A stretch of 6,122 nucleotides of DNA from GCA-2737665 sp044344795 (GTDB lineage Bacteria; Bacteroidota; Bacteroidia; Palsa-965), in contig JBIJCF010000066.1 of the NCBI GenBank assembly GCA_044344795.1, positions 1-6,122 of the forward strand. The letters run 5' to 3'. A model generated the notes under the pieces. It was not told the origin of the DNA. It did not search any database and worked only from the letters and a program-made list of their open reading frames with translations. Of the stretch, positions 1-5,864 are shown piece after piece. Numbering within the stretch: position 1 is the stretch's first letter; every line of letters begins with the position of its first letter. Made by a program: the position numbers and the translations under genes.

Positions 1-425
1 TTCTGGAAGCTCAGGAAGCGGGAATTCTTGTTTCACGAGCGGGTAACGAGTTTCGTGCGCCGCATAAAGCTGCTGTCAATGTGATCAAAAAGCGATTAAA
101 GCAGTTGGGTATAATTGAAAAAGAGGAGGATTTTATACTCTACTTTTTTCATGGAACCTCGCATTATCTCGGTCTGGATGTGCATGATCCTGGAATGTAT
201 GGTGTTTTACAGTCCGGAAATGTGATTACCGTGGAGCCGGGAATTTATATTCCGGAAGGTTCACCGTGTGATCCGAAATGGTGGAATATTGGCATTCGTA
301 TCGAGGATGATCTGCTTATTACGGCCGGCGAACCGGAAGTTTTATCCGGAAAGGTTCCTAAAACTGTTGATGCCATTGAAAAAATGATGGCGGAGGAAAG
401 CTATCTGAATCGGGGGAAGCAGTGA
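1..425 (+). CDS. pepP: Xaa-Pro aminopeptidase (M24 family), 3' part only
   Basis: This is the C-terminal 140 residues of a metallopeptidase with the pita-bread fold, which removes an N-terminal residue preceding proline. The frame is open to the left edge (first full codon at base 3), so the 5' end lies outside the window; the GTG at 81 is internal. The motif HGTSHYLGLDVHD is encoded at 150-188. By analogy with E. coli AmpP its first His (150) is the substrate-binding His350, the second (162) the metal ligand His354, and the third (183) His361. The glutamate in TVEPG (codon 234) and the one in IRIED (codon 303) match the remaining two C-side metal ligands. The two aspartate ligands would lie upstream. 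The sequence resembles AmpP more than methionine aminopeptidase or prolidase, but the substrate is inferred. No terminator is evident before the rpmG promoter. Confidence 0.9.
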   Translation, partial: LEAQEAGILVSRAGNEFRAPHKAAVNVIKKRLKQLGIIEKEEDFILYFFHGTSHYLGLDVHDPGMYGVLQSGNVITVEPGIYIPEGSPCDPKWWNIGIRIEDDLLITAGEPEVLSGKVPKTVDAIEKMMAEESYLNRGKQ

Positions 426-470
426 AAACCCATAAATCGGGATATTAATTGATTTTAACCGCTGATAAAC

Positions 471-500
471 TTGCATTTCCTGAAATAATTTTTACCTTTG
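471..500 (+). promoter_or_regulatory. Bacteroidetes-type promoter for rpmG
   Basis: TTG at 471-473 is followed, after exactly 19 bases, by TACCTTTG at 493-500. The second element is a perfect match to the -7 consensus TAnnTTTG of the phylum's primary sigma factor. The implied transcription start is about 504-506, giving an untranslated leader of roughly 22-24 bases before the rpmG ATG at 528. The leader end is A-rich (AAAAAAT just upstream of the start) and has no Shine-Dalgarno. It is the best promoter candidate for the rpmG - DUF4295 pair and possibly ftsY. Confidence 0.75.
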
Positions 501-527
501 CCCTCCCATTAGTAAAAAATCAGCACA

Positions 528-710
528 ATGGCTAAGAAAGGTAATCGTATTCAGGTGATAATGGAATGCACCGAACACAAGGAAAGTGGCATGCCGGGAA
601 CTTCTCGTTACATCACCACCAAGAACAAGAAAAATACGCCTGACCGTATTGAACTGAAGAAGTACAATCCGATCTTGAAGCGTATGACTGTTCACAAAGA
701 AATTAAGTAA
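528..710 (+). CDS. rpmG: Large ribosomal subunit protein bL33
   Basis: The 60-residue product starts MAKKGNRIQVIMECTEH and ends KYNPILKRMTVHKEIK, which is the bL33 pattern of Bacteroidetes. bL33 is a small basic protein near the E site of the 50S subunit. Only one cysteine is present (Cys14), so the two CxxC pairs of the zinc-ribbon form are missing. This is the zinc-independent (C-minus) type, usual in this phylum. The length is normal. It has its own promoter just upstream and is followed after 27 bases by the DUF4295 gene, an arrangement conserved in the phylum. Its usual left neighbour rpmB (bL28) is not here; an M24 peptidase gene stands in that place. Confidence 0.97.
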   Translation: MAKKGNRIQVIMECTEHKESGMPGTSRYITTKNKKNTPDRIELKKYNPILKRMTVHKEIK

Positions 711-737
711 TCTCTGACGCATTAATAGTTCTCCGTC

Positions 738-899
738 ATGGCAAAGAAAGTAGTTGCAACGTTAAAGACAGGTGAAGGCAAGCAGTTCACCCGCGTAATT
801 AAAATGGTTCGTTCACCTAAAACAGGTGCGTATGCCTTCAAAGAAGAGGTGGTACACAACGATCACATTAAAGATTTTTTGACTGAAAAGTCGAAGTAA
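738..899 (+). CDS. DUF4295 small protein, probable ribosomal protein bL38
   Basis: This 53-codon gene encodes a very basic protein, from MAKKVVATLKTGEGKQFTRV to a C-terminal FLTEKSK. It is too small for many gene callers. Its sequence and its place between rpmG and ftsY identify it as the DUF4295 family, which I know only from Bacteroidetes. From memory, the Flavobacterium johnsoniae 70S cryo-EM study described a novel large-subunit protein, bL38; I believe this is the same family, but the link is recollection and not visible here. The start MAKK is the same as in bL33. The only upstream ATG candidate in this gap is the chosen one at 738, with no Shine-Dalgarno. It is probably co-transcribed with rpmG, 27 bases away. 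Lysine richness fits rRNA binding. Confidence 0.9.
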   Translation: MAKKVVATLKTGEGKQFTRVIKMVRSPKTGAYAFKEEVVHNDHIKDFLTEKSK

Positions 900-922
900 T
901 TGGTTGAATACTGAACCGCTCG

Positions 923-948
923 AAGCTTCTTTCTCGTGAAGGAAGCTT
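923..948 (+). other. Stem-loop between the ribosomal protein genes and ftsY
   Basis: AAGCTTCTTT (923-932) pairs with AAGGAAGCTT (939-948) over 10 base pairs, including one G-U wobble, around the six-base loop CTCGTG. It begins 24 bases after the DUF4295 stop and ends 24 bases before the ftsY ATG. The following bases (TCGTCGTTTCTG) are only moderately T-rich, so it is a poor classical terminator. It could be a leaky terminator, a 3'-end stabiliser for the abundant ribosomal protein message, or a processing site. The function is inferred. Confidence 0.5.
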
Positions 949-972
949 TCGTCGTTTCTGAATAAATTGTTC

Positions 973-1926
973 ATGGGACTCTTTAGTTTTTTCAATAAAG
1001 AAAAAAAGGAAAGCCTGGATCAAGGCCTATCCAAAACCAAAGAAAGTTTCTTCGGTAAAATTGCCCGTGCTGTTGTCGGTAAATCAACCGTTGATGCAGA
1101 GGTACTGGACAATTTAGAGGAAGCACTCATCACCTCTGATGTTGGTGTAGAAACTACCCTCAAAATTATTCGTCGCATCGAAGACCGTGTAGCACGCGAT
1201 AAATACGTGAATACCGACGAGTTGAATAAAATTTTGCGCGAAGAAATTGGCGCTTTGTTGCAGGAAAACAAAACCGAGGATTTAGTTGATTTCGTTGTAC
1301 CTGCCGGGAAGAAACCATACGTAATTATGGTTGTTGGCGTAAACGGTGTAGGTAAAACAACTACCATCGGAAAGTTGTCACATGCATTTAAATCACGCGG
1401 TCATCAGGTGATGTTGGGCGCAGCTGATACGTTTCGCGCGGCAGCTGTCGATCAGTTAACTATCTGGTCCAAACGAGTTGATGTTCCTATTGTTTCTCAA
1501 GGAATGGGCGCAGATCCGGCTTCGGTTGCATTTGACACATTAAGCTCTGCTGTGGCTAAGGGTGCAGATGTTGTGATTATTGACACGGCAGGACGCTTGC
1601 ACAATAAGGTGAACCTCATGAACGAGTTGTCTAAAATCAAAAAAGTGATGCAGAAGGTTATTCCGGATGCGCCACATGAAGTGCTTTTGGTCTTGGATGG
1701 TTCTACAGGTCAGAATGCAATCGAACAGTGTAAGCAGTTTACTGCAGCCACTGAAGTTACAGCTCTTGCAATTACGAAATTAGACGGTACCGCTAAAGGC
1801 GGCGTCGTTATTGGTATTTCCGACCAGTTTAAAATTCCTGTGCGTTATATCGGAGTTGGCGAAAAGATGGATGATTTGCAAGTATTCAACAAGAACGAAT
1901 TTGTCGATTCGTTGTTGAAACAATAA
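973..1926 (+). CDS. ftsY: Signal recognition particle receptor FtsY
   Basis: The 317-residue SRP-GTPase docks SRP-ribosome-nascent chain complexes at the inner membrane. The N-terminus MGLFSFFNKEKKESL is short and amphipathic, and the long acidic A domain of E. coli FtsY is absent, as in other compact NG-type receptors. The helical N domain covers about 20-90. The G domain shows the P-loop GVNGVGKT at 122-129, the SRP-specific DTFRAAAVDQL at 152-162, DTAGR at 204-208, the guanine-specificity TKLD at 268-271 continuing as GTAKGG to 277, and the closing GVGEKMDDLQVF. FtsY rather than Ffh is indicated by the absence of a methionine-rich M domain. I chose ATG 973 over an in-frame TTG at 967 because family members start MGLFSFF. 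Its stop (1924-1926) directly touches the stop of the convergent ybjQ gene. No separate strong promoter was seen. Confidence 0.97.
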   Translation: MGLFSFFNKEKKESLDQGLSKTKESFFGKIARAVVGKSTVDAEVLDNLEEALITSDVGVETTLKIIRRIEDRVARDKYVNTDELNKILREEIGALLQENKTEDLVDFVVPAGKKPYVIMVVGVNGVGKTTTIGKLSHAFKSRGHQVMLGAADTFRAAAVDQLTIWSKRVDVPIVSQGMGADPASVAFDTLSSAVAKGADVVIIDTAGRLHNKVNLMNELSKIKKVMQKVIPDAPHEVLLVLDGSTGQNAIEQCKQFTAATEVTALAITKLDGTAKGGVVIGISDQFKIPVRYIGVGEKMDDLQVFNKNEFVDSLLKQ

Positions 1927-2244
1927 TTACTGCAAAACCACCGCAGTTCCGCTGGCACTTACCATCAGCATCGATCCGTTACCGACAGTTTCATAATCCA
2001 GATCAACTCCGATTACTGCGTTAGCGCCTTGTTGTTTCGCTTGGTTCAGCATTTCCTGAATGGCAATATTCTTGGCATCGCGAAGACTTTCTTCGTACAT
2101 ACCGGCGCGACCACCTACGATATCACGAATGCCAGCGAAAAAATCCTTAACGATATTCGCTCCAATAATGGCCTCACCGCTTACCAATCCGATGTAACGT
2201 GTAACCGGACGACCTTCTACGGTAGACGTTGTTGTTACCAGCAT
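1927..2244 (-). CDS. ybjQ: YbjQ/UPF0145 family protein
   Basis: The 105-residue protein starts MLVTTTSTVEGRPVTRYIGL and contains VSGEAIIGANIVKDFFAGIRDIVGGRAG, then a helix with YEESLRDAK, and ends with GANAVIGVDLDYETVG and MVSASGTAV. This is the full-length pattern of UPF0145 (YbjQ_1), a small alpha/beta protein reported to assemble as pentamers and annotated as a putative heavy-metal-binding domain. There are no cysteines or histidines in it, so metal binding is not obvious from residues. No signal peptide or membrane segment is present. The biological role is unknown. The start at 2244 is supported by family N-termini and by an A-rich leader. It lies antisense between ftsY and rimO, genes that are usually neighbours in this phylum, and shares a divergent intergenic region with rimO. 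Confidence 0.93.
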   Translation of the reverse strand: MLVTTTSTVEGRPVTRYIGLVSGEAIIGANIVKDFFAGIRDIVGGRAGMYEESLRDAKNIAIQEMLNQAKQQGANAVIGVDLDYETVGNGSMLMVSASGTAVVLQ

Positions 2245-2260
2245 ACTTATTATTTTTTTA

Positions 2261-2268
2261 CAAAAATA
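2261..2268 (-). promoter_or_regulatory. Promoter -7 element for ybjQ
   Basis: Read on the minus strand this is TATTTTTG, an exact match to TAnnTTTG. It ends 16 bases before the ATG at 2244, giving a short A-rich leader of about a dozen bases. The -33 position has no clear TTG (the best nearby is TTT 17 bases upstream), so the upstream element is degenerate. It is accepted mainly for its position and perfect -7 match. Confidence 0.5.
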
Positions 2269-2278
2269 GCCCTTCTAC

Positions 2279-2291
2279 CGCTTGTAAAGCG
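2279..2291. repeat. Short inverted repeat between divergent promoters
   Basis: CGCTT and AAGCG form a perfect 5-base inverted repeat around GTA. It sits at about the -33 position of the ybjQ promoter and upstream of the rimO promoter, so it could be an operator. It is short enough to occur by chance. Confidence 0.25.
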
Positions 2292-2314
2292 TTAAAGTTG
2301 GTTAATCCTATTCG

Positions 2315-2346
2315 TATTGCTAATCCTTTGCGTTCCACTACCTTTG
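2315..2346 (+). promoter_or_regulatory. Bacteroidetes-type promoter for rimO
   Basis: TATTG (2315-2319) is followed after exactly 19 bases by TACCTTTG (2339-2346), the same -7 octamer and the same spacing as at rpmG. The expected transcription start is about 2350-2351, one or two bases before the rimO ATG at 2352, so the message would be leaderless or nearly so. A separate rimO promoter makes sense here because the convergent ybjQ gene separates rimO from ftsY. Confidence 0.65.
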
Positions 2347-2351
2347 CAGCG

Positions 2352-3665
2352 ATGAAAACGAAGACACTGAAAAAAAATAAAGTGAATGTGGTGACGTTGG
2401 GCTGCTCGAAAAATATTTTCGATTCGGAAGTGCTGATGGGGCAATTGAAAGCCAACAAATTTGAGGTGGAACATGAAAGCACCGAAAGTGATGCCGGCAT
2501 TGTAATTATTAATACGTGCGGATTTATTGATAACGCGAAGCAGGAAAGCATTGATACCATTTTGCAGTTTGTTGATGCAAAAGAACAAGGACTCGTGGAG
2601 AAGGTGATGGTTACCGGTTGCTTAAGCGAGCGTTATAAAGATGAATTGCAATTAGAGATTCCGGAAGTTGATGCGTGGTTTGGTACGCGTGATTTACCGC
2701 GATTGCTGAAAACATTAAAAGCTGACTACAAGCATGAGTTGGTAGGCGAACGAATTTTAACAACGCCACATCATTATGCGTATATGAAAATATCGGAAGG
2801 GTGCGATCGACCTTGTTCTTTTTGCGCAATTCCATTGATGCGCGGAAAGCACATTTCTACTCCGATTGAAGATCTTGTGACACAAGCGCGTAATCTGGCA
2901 AAATCAGGAACGCGTGAGTTGATGATTATTGCACAGGATTCTACGTATTACGGTTTGGATTTATACGGTAAGAGGAATCTGGCCGAGTTGCTGCAACGTT
3001 TGAGTGATGTAGAAGGTATTGACTGGATTCGTTTACATTATGCGTTTCCTTCAGGGTTTCCGATGGACGTACTGAAAGTAATGCGGGAAAATCCGAAAGT
3101 GTGCAATTATCTGGATATGCCGTTGCAGCACATTACCGATAACATGCTGAAGAGCATGAAGCGAGGTACAACGAAACAAAAGACCATCGATTTGGTGGAT
3201 TCCATTCGTGATGAAGTTCCCGGGATTATATTGCGAACAACGTTAATTGCCGGGTATCCGGGCGAAACAGAGCAGGATCACGAAGAGATGCTGGAGTGGA
3301 TTGAAAATACGCGGTTCGATCGATTGGGTATTTTCACGTACTCGCACGAGGAAAATACCGGTGCGTATAAATTAGAGGATGATGTTCCGTCAGAAGACAA
3401 ACAACGTCGTGCGTCTGCAGTAATGGAATTGCAACAAGGAATTTCTTTCGATATCAATCAGACAAAAGTGGGGCAAGAGTTCAAGGTGTTGTTTGATCGC
3501 AAAGAAGGTGATTACTTTATTGGAAGAACCGAAGGCGATTCTCCCGAGGTGGATAATGAAGTTTTAGTTAGTGCAAAAAGCGATTACTTGCGAATTGGTG
3601 ATTTTGCGCAAGTTAAAATTGACAGGGCAGAAGAATTCGATTTATACGGAACTGTTGTTAAATAA
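2352..3665 (+). CDS. rimO: Ribosomal protein uS12 methylthiotransferase RimO
   Basis: The 437-residue radical-SAM enzyme adds a methylthio group to a conserved aspartate of ribosomal protein uS12, using two [4Fe-4S] clusters. The N-terminal methylthiotransferase (UPF0004) domain holds Cys18 (in LGCSKN), Cys56 (NTCGF) and Cys90 (TGCLSERY), which bind the auxiliary cluster. The radical-SAM domain holds Cys151, Cys155 and Cys158 in GCDRPCSFC, the CxxxCxxC motif. A TRAM domain follows from about residue 374 to the end. RimO rather than MiaB is supported by LGCSKN and the SEGCDRPCSFCAIPLMRG stretch. The start MKTKTLKKNK fits the family in Bacteroidetes; an in-frame extension upstream to 2229 would run into ybjQ and is rejected. 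It probably shares a transcript with the S46 gene 31 bases downstream. Confidence 0.97.
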   Translation: MKTKTLKKNKVNVVTLGCSKNIFDSEVLMGQLKANKFEVEHESTESDAGIVIINTCGFIDNAKQESIDTILQFVDAKEQGLVEKVMVTGCLSERYKDELQLEIPEVDAWFGTRDLPRLLKTLKADYKHELVGERILTTPHHYAYMKISEGCDRPCSFCAIPLMRGKHISTPIEDLVTQARNLAKSGTRELMIIAQDSTYYGLDLYGKRNLAELLQRLSDVEGIDWIRLHYAFPSGFPMDVLKVMRENPKVCNYLDMPLQHITDNMLKSMKRGTTKQKTIDLVDSIRDEVPGIILRTTLIAGYPGETEQDHEEMLEWIENTRFDRLGIFTYSHEENTGAYKLEDDVPSEDKQRRASAVMELQQGISFDINQTKVGQEFKVLFDRKEGDYFIGRTEGDSPEVDNEVLVSAKSDYLRIGDFAQVKIDRAEEFDLYGTVVK

Positions 3666-3696
3666 GACATTTTCTATTAACCCTAATACCCGAATT

Positions 3697-5853
3697 ATGA
3701 AACGTTTGATCAGTGCTGTTTTACTTTTTGTTCTCAGTTTTAATCTTCGTGCTGATGAAGGCATGTGGTTGCCGGTTCTGTTGGAACAACTGAATATAAC
3801 GGATATGAAAGCGCGCGGCTTCATGCTGACGGCAGAGGATGTGTACAGCGTTAACAAAACATCGATGAAAGATGCGGTGTGTTTATTCGGTGGTGGATGT
3901 ACAGCAGAATTAATTTCCAATCGCGGATTATTGTTAACTAACCACCATTGTGGGTTTGGTGCAATACAGTATCACAGTTCTGTACAACACGATTATCTCA
4001 CTGATGGTTTCTGGGCAATGAATCAGAAGGAAGAGTTGCATACGCCCGGAGTAACAGCCACATTTATTTTAAGTATGCGTGATGTCACGAATGAAGTGCT
4101 TGCCGATGTTACTTCAACGATGGATGAAGTAAAGCGCAACGAAGCAATCGGTAAAGCCATTAAAAATCTGGAAAAGAAATATTCAACTACCGACGCACAA
4201 GCAATGATTCGCGCTTTCTATTATGGAAATGTATTTTACCTGTTCATGACAGAAACGTTCACTGATTTGAGAATGGTGGGCGCTCCTCCGATGTCTATCG
4301 GCAATTTCGGAGGTGATACGGACAATTGGGTATGGCCTCGTCACACTGCTGATTTTTCATTGTTTAGAATTTATGCAGGTAAAGACAATAAACCGGCCGC
4401 TTACAGTGAAGAGAATATTCCATGGACACCACGCAATTTCTTTACGTTAAATTGTAAAGGCATTCAACCCGGCGATTTTACCATGGTATACGGATTTCCG
4501 GGTCGCACAACAGAATATCTTACTTCATGGGGTGTTGAATTGATTGCCAATGTTTCTGATCCGTTAAAAGTAAACCTGCGCACAACAAGAATTAATTTGA
4601 TGGTTGCAGAGATGAACAAAAGTGCGGAGGTGCGCATTAAATATGCTGCGAAACGAAATGGTGTTGCGAACGCATGGAAGAAGTGGCAAGGTGAAATGAA
4701 GGGAATTAAAGACAATGATGTTATTCGCAAGAAACAATTACAGGAAGCAGAATTTGCTGCGCGTGTGCAACGCAATCAGGAATGGCAAAATAAGTATGAG
4801 AATCTGTTAACAGATTTAGCCGCAACTCATCAGGCCGTGATACCTTGGCAAATAACGGTTGATTACATGAACGAAGCGTGTTTCTCGATCGAGATGATCA
4901 AGTTCGCTTCAGGATGGAGAAGGTTAGTGGAACTGAGCACAGCACCTCAAATTGATCAGGTAGCTATTGATAAACAAGTGCAAGGTTTAAAAGGTTATGT
5001 CGCCGGATTTTTTAAAGATTACGATGAAACAACTGATCGTAAAATTGCAGTTGCATTATTGGGTGAAGCATATAACGGAATGACCGGACAACGTCCTGCA
5101 ACCTTTGACGTGATCAAAAACAAACACAAGGGAAATGTGCAGAAGTATGTAGATCAATTGTACAGTAAAACGATGTTTACTTCACGTGCAAAATTAGACG
5201 CGTTCTTAAATTCATACAAGCCAGCTGATCATAAGAAGTTGTTGGCCGATCCAATGTATAAAGTGGGTGATGAAATGAGCTTATTCATGCAAAATGTTGC
5301 AGTAAAAGAGTATAATGTCAAGAACGGAGAGATCAATCGTTTGCAGCGTTTGTACATGGAAGCACAAATGGTTGTTTTCCCTGAAAAGAAATTCTATCCT
5401 GATGCGAATTCAACACTGCGTGTTGCTTATGGTCAGGTAAAACCTTACGAGCCCAAAGATGGAGTGACTTACAATTGGTACACAACTTTGGATGGTGTTA
5501 TGGAAAAAGAAGATCCCAATATTCCCGATTACAAAGTGTCTCCTAAGTTGAAGGAACTTCACGCGAAGAAAGATTACGGTCGTTATGCCGATTCGAAAAC
5601 GGGTAAACTACATACGTGTTTCATTGCTTCCAATCACACTACCGGCGGTAATTCGGGAAGTCCTGTCATTGACGCGAACGGAAATCTGATCGGTACCAAT
5701 TTCGACCGCTGCTGGGAAGGAACGATGAGCGACATCAACTACGACCCAAATGTGTGCAGAAATATTACATTGGATATCCGCTACACGTTGTTCATCATCG
5801 ATAAATATGCCGGTGCAGGATATCTGATGGATGAAATGAAAATTATCTGGTAG
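3697..5853 (+). CDS. dpp11: Secreted S46 dipeptidyl-peptidase, DPP11-type
   Basis: The 718-residue serine exopeptidase of family S46 releases dipeptides from peptide N-termini in the periplasm. A signal peptide is clear: MKR, a hydrophobic run, then likely cleavage after LRA (residue 19), leaving mature DEGMWLP. The chymotrypsin-like triad is His84 (in TNHHCG), probably Asp219 (in WPRHTADF) and Ser653 (GGNSGSP). GGDTDNWVW (about 205-213) matches the region that binds the substrate N-terminus. Eighteen residues after the serine is Arg671, in FDRCWEGTMSD; it aligns with Arg673 of Porphyromonas gingivalis DPP11, which selects Asp or Glu at P1, whereas DPP7 has glycine there. Length is normal for the family. 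ATG 3697 is chosen because it directly begins the signal peptide; the frame is open further upstream inside rimO. No promoter of its own was seen in the 31-base gap. Confidence 0.95.
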   Translation: MKRLISAVLLFVLSFNLRADEGMWLPVLLEQLNITDMKARGFMLTAEDVYSVNKTSMKDAVCLFGGGCTAELISNRGLLLTNHHCGFGAIQYHSSVQHDYLTDGFWAMNQKEELHTPGVTATFILSMRDVTNEVLADVTSTMDEVKRNEAIGKAIKNLEKKYSTTDAQAMIRAFYYGNVFYLFMTETFTDLRMVGAPPMSIGNFGGDTDNWVWPRHTADFSLFRIYAGKDNKPAAYSEENIPWTPRNFFTLNCKGIQPGDFTMVYGFPGRTTEYLTSWGVELIANVSDPLKVNLRTTRINLMVAEMNKSAEVRIKYAAKRNGVANAWKKWQGEMKGIKDNDVIRKKQLQEAEFAARVQRNQEWQNKYENLLTDLAATHQAVIPWQITVDYMNEACFSIEMIKFASGWRRLVELSTAPQIDQVAIDKQVQGLKGYVAGFFKDYDETTDRKIAVALLGEAYNGMTGQRPATFDVIKNKHKGNVQKYVDQLYSKTMFTSRAKLDAFLNSYKPADHKKLLADPMYKVGDEMSLFMQNVAVKEYNVKNGEINRLQRLYMEAQMVVFPEKKFYPDANSTLRVAYGQVKPYEPKDGVTYNWYTTLDGVMEKEDPNIPDYKVSPKLKELHAKKDYGRYADSKTGKLHTCFIASNHTTGGNSGSPVIDANGNLIGTNFDRCWEGTMSDINYDPNVCRNITLDIRYTLFIIDKYAGAGYLMDEMKIIW

Positions 5854-5864
5854 TTATAATTTTC
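5838..5864. terminator. Candidate bidirectional terminator over both stop codons
   Basis: GAAAATTAT (5838-5846) and ATAATTTTC (5856-5864) form a perfect 9-base inverted repeat around a 9-base loop. On either strand the 3' arm ends in a run of four T. The loop contains the TAG of the S46 gene and part of the TAA of the convergent NUDIX gene, so the arms are made of the last codons of both genes. The stem is AT-rich with a single G-C pair, so termination may be weak. Confidence 0.55.

Noticed and set aside
492..722. Antisense open frame over rpmG
   Set aside because: It covers a certain ribosomal protein gene and its promoter, and its product resembles no known family.
967..972. Upstream TTG start for ftsY, adding two residues
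   Set aside because: ATG at 973 gives the family N-terminus MGLFSFF; the TTG extension has no support.
1020..1367. Long antisense open frame within ftsY
   Set aside because: Its product is low-complexity Ser/Thr-rich sequence mirroring ftsY codons; no family resemblance or start context.
1912..1923. TTGTT-GA-AACAA inverted repeat at the end of ftsY as a terminator
   Set aside because: The loop is too short for the full stem, the remaining 4-base-pair AT-rich stem is weak, and no T-run follows.
1929..1945. ACTGC/GCAGT inverted repeat just after the ftsY stop as a terminator
   Set aside because: Only five base pairs with a nine-base loop and no T-run on the plus strand; probably chance.
2321..2330. 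TAATCCTTTG as an alternative -7 element for rimO
   Set aside because: Spacing between TA and TTTG is four bases instead of two; TACCTTTG at 2339 is an exact match with a correctly spaced TTG.
2229..2351. In-frame 5' extension of rimO
   Set aside because: It would overlap the ybjQ start and both promoters, and the added residues do not resemble RimO.
3571..3696. In-frame 5' extension of the S46 peptidase into rimO
   Set aside because: ATG 3697 begins a textbook signal peptide; the extension would bury it and overlaps the TRAM domain of rimO.
4464..4775. Antisense open frame within the S46 gene
   Set aside because: It lies wholly inside a well-supported gene and has no recognisable motif.
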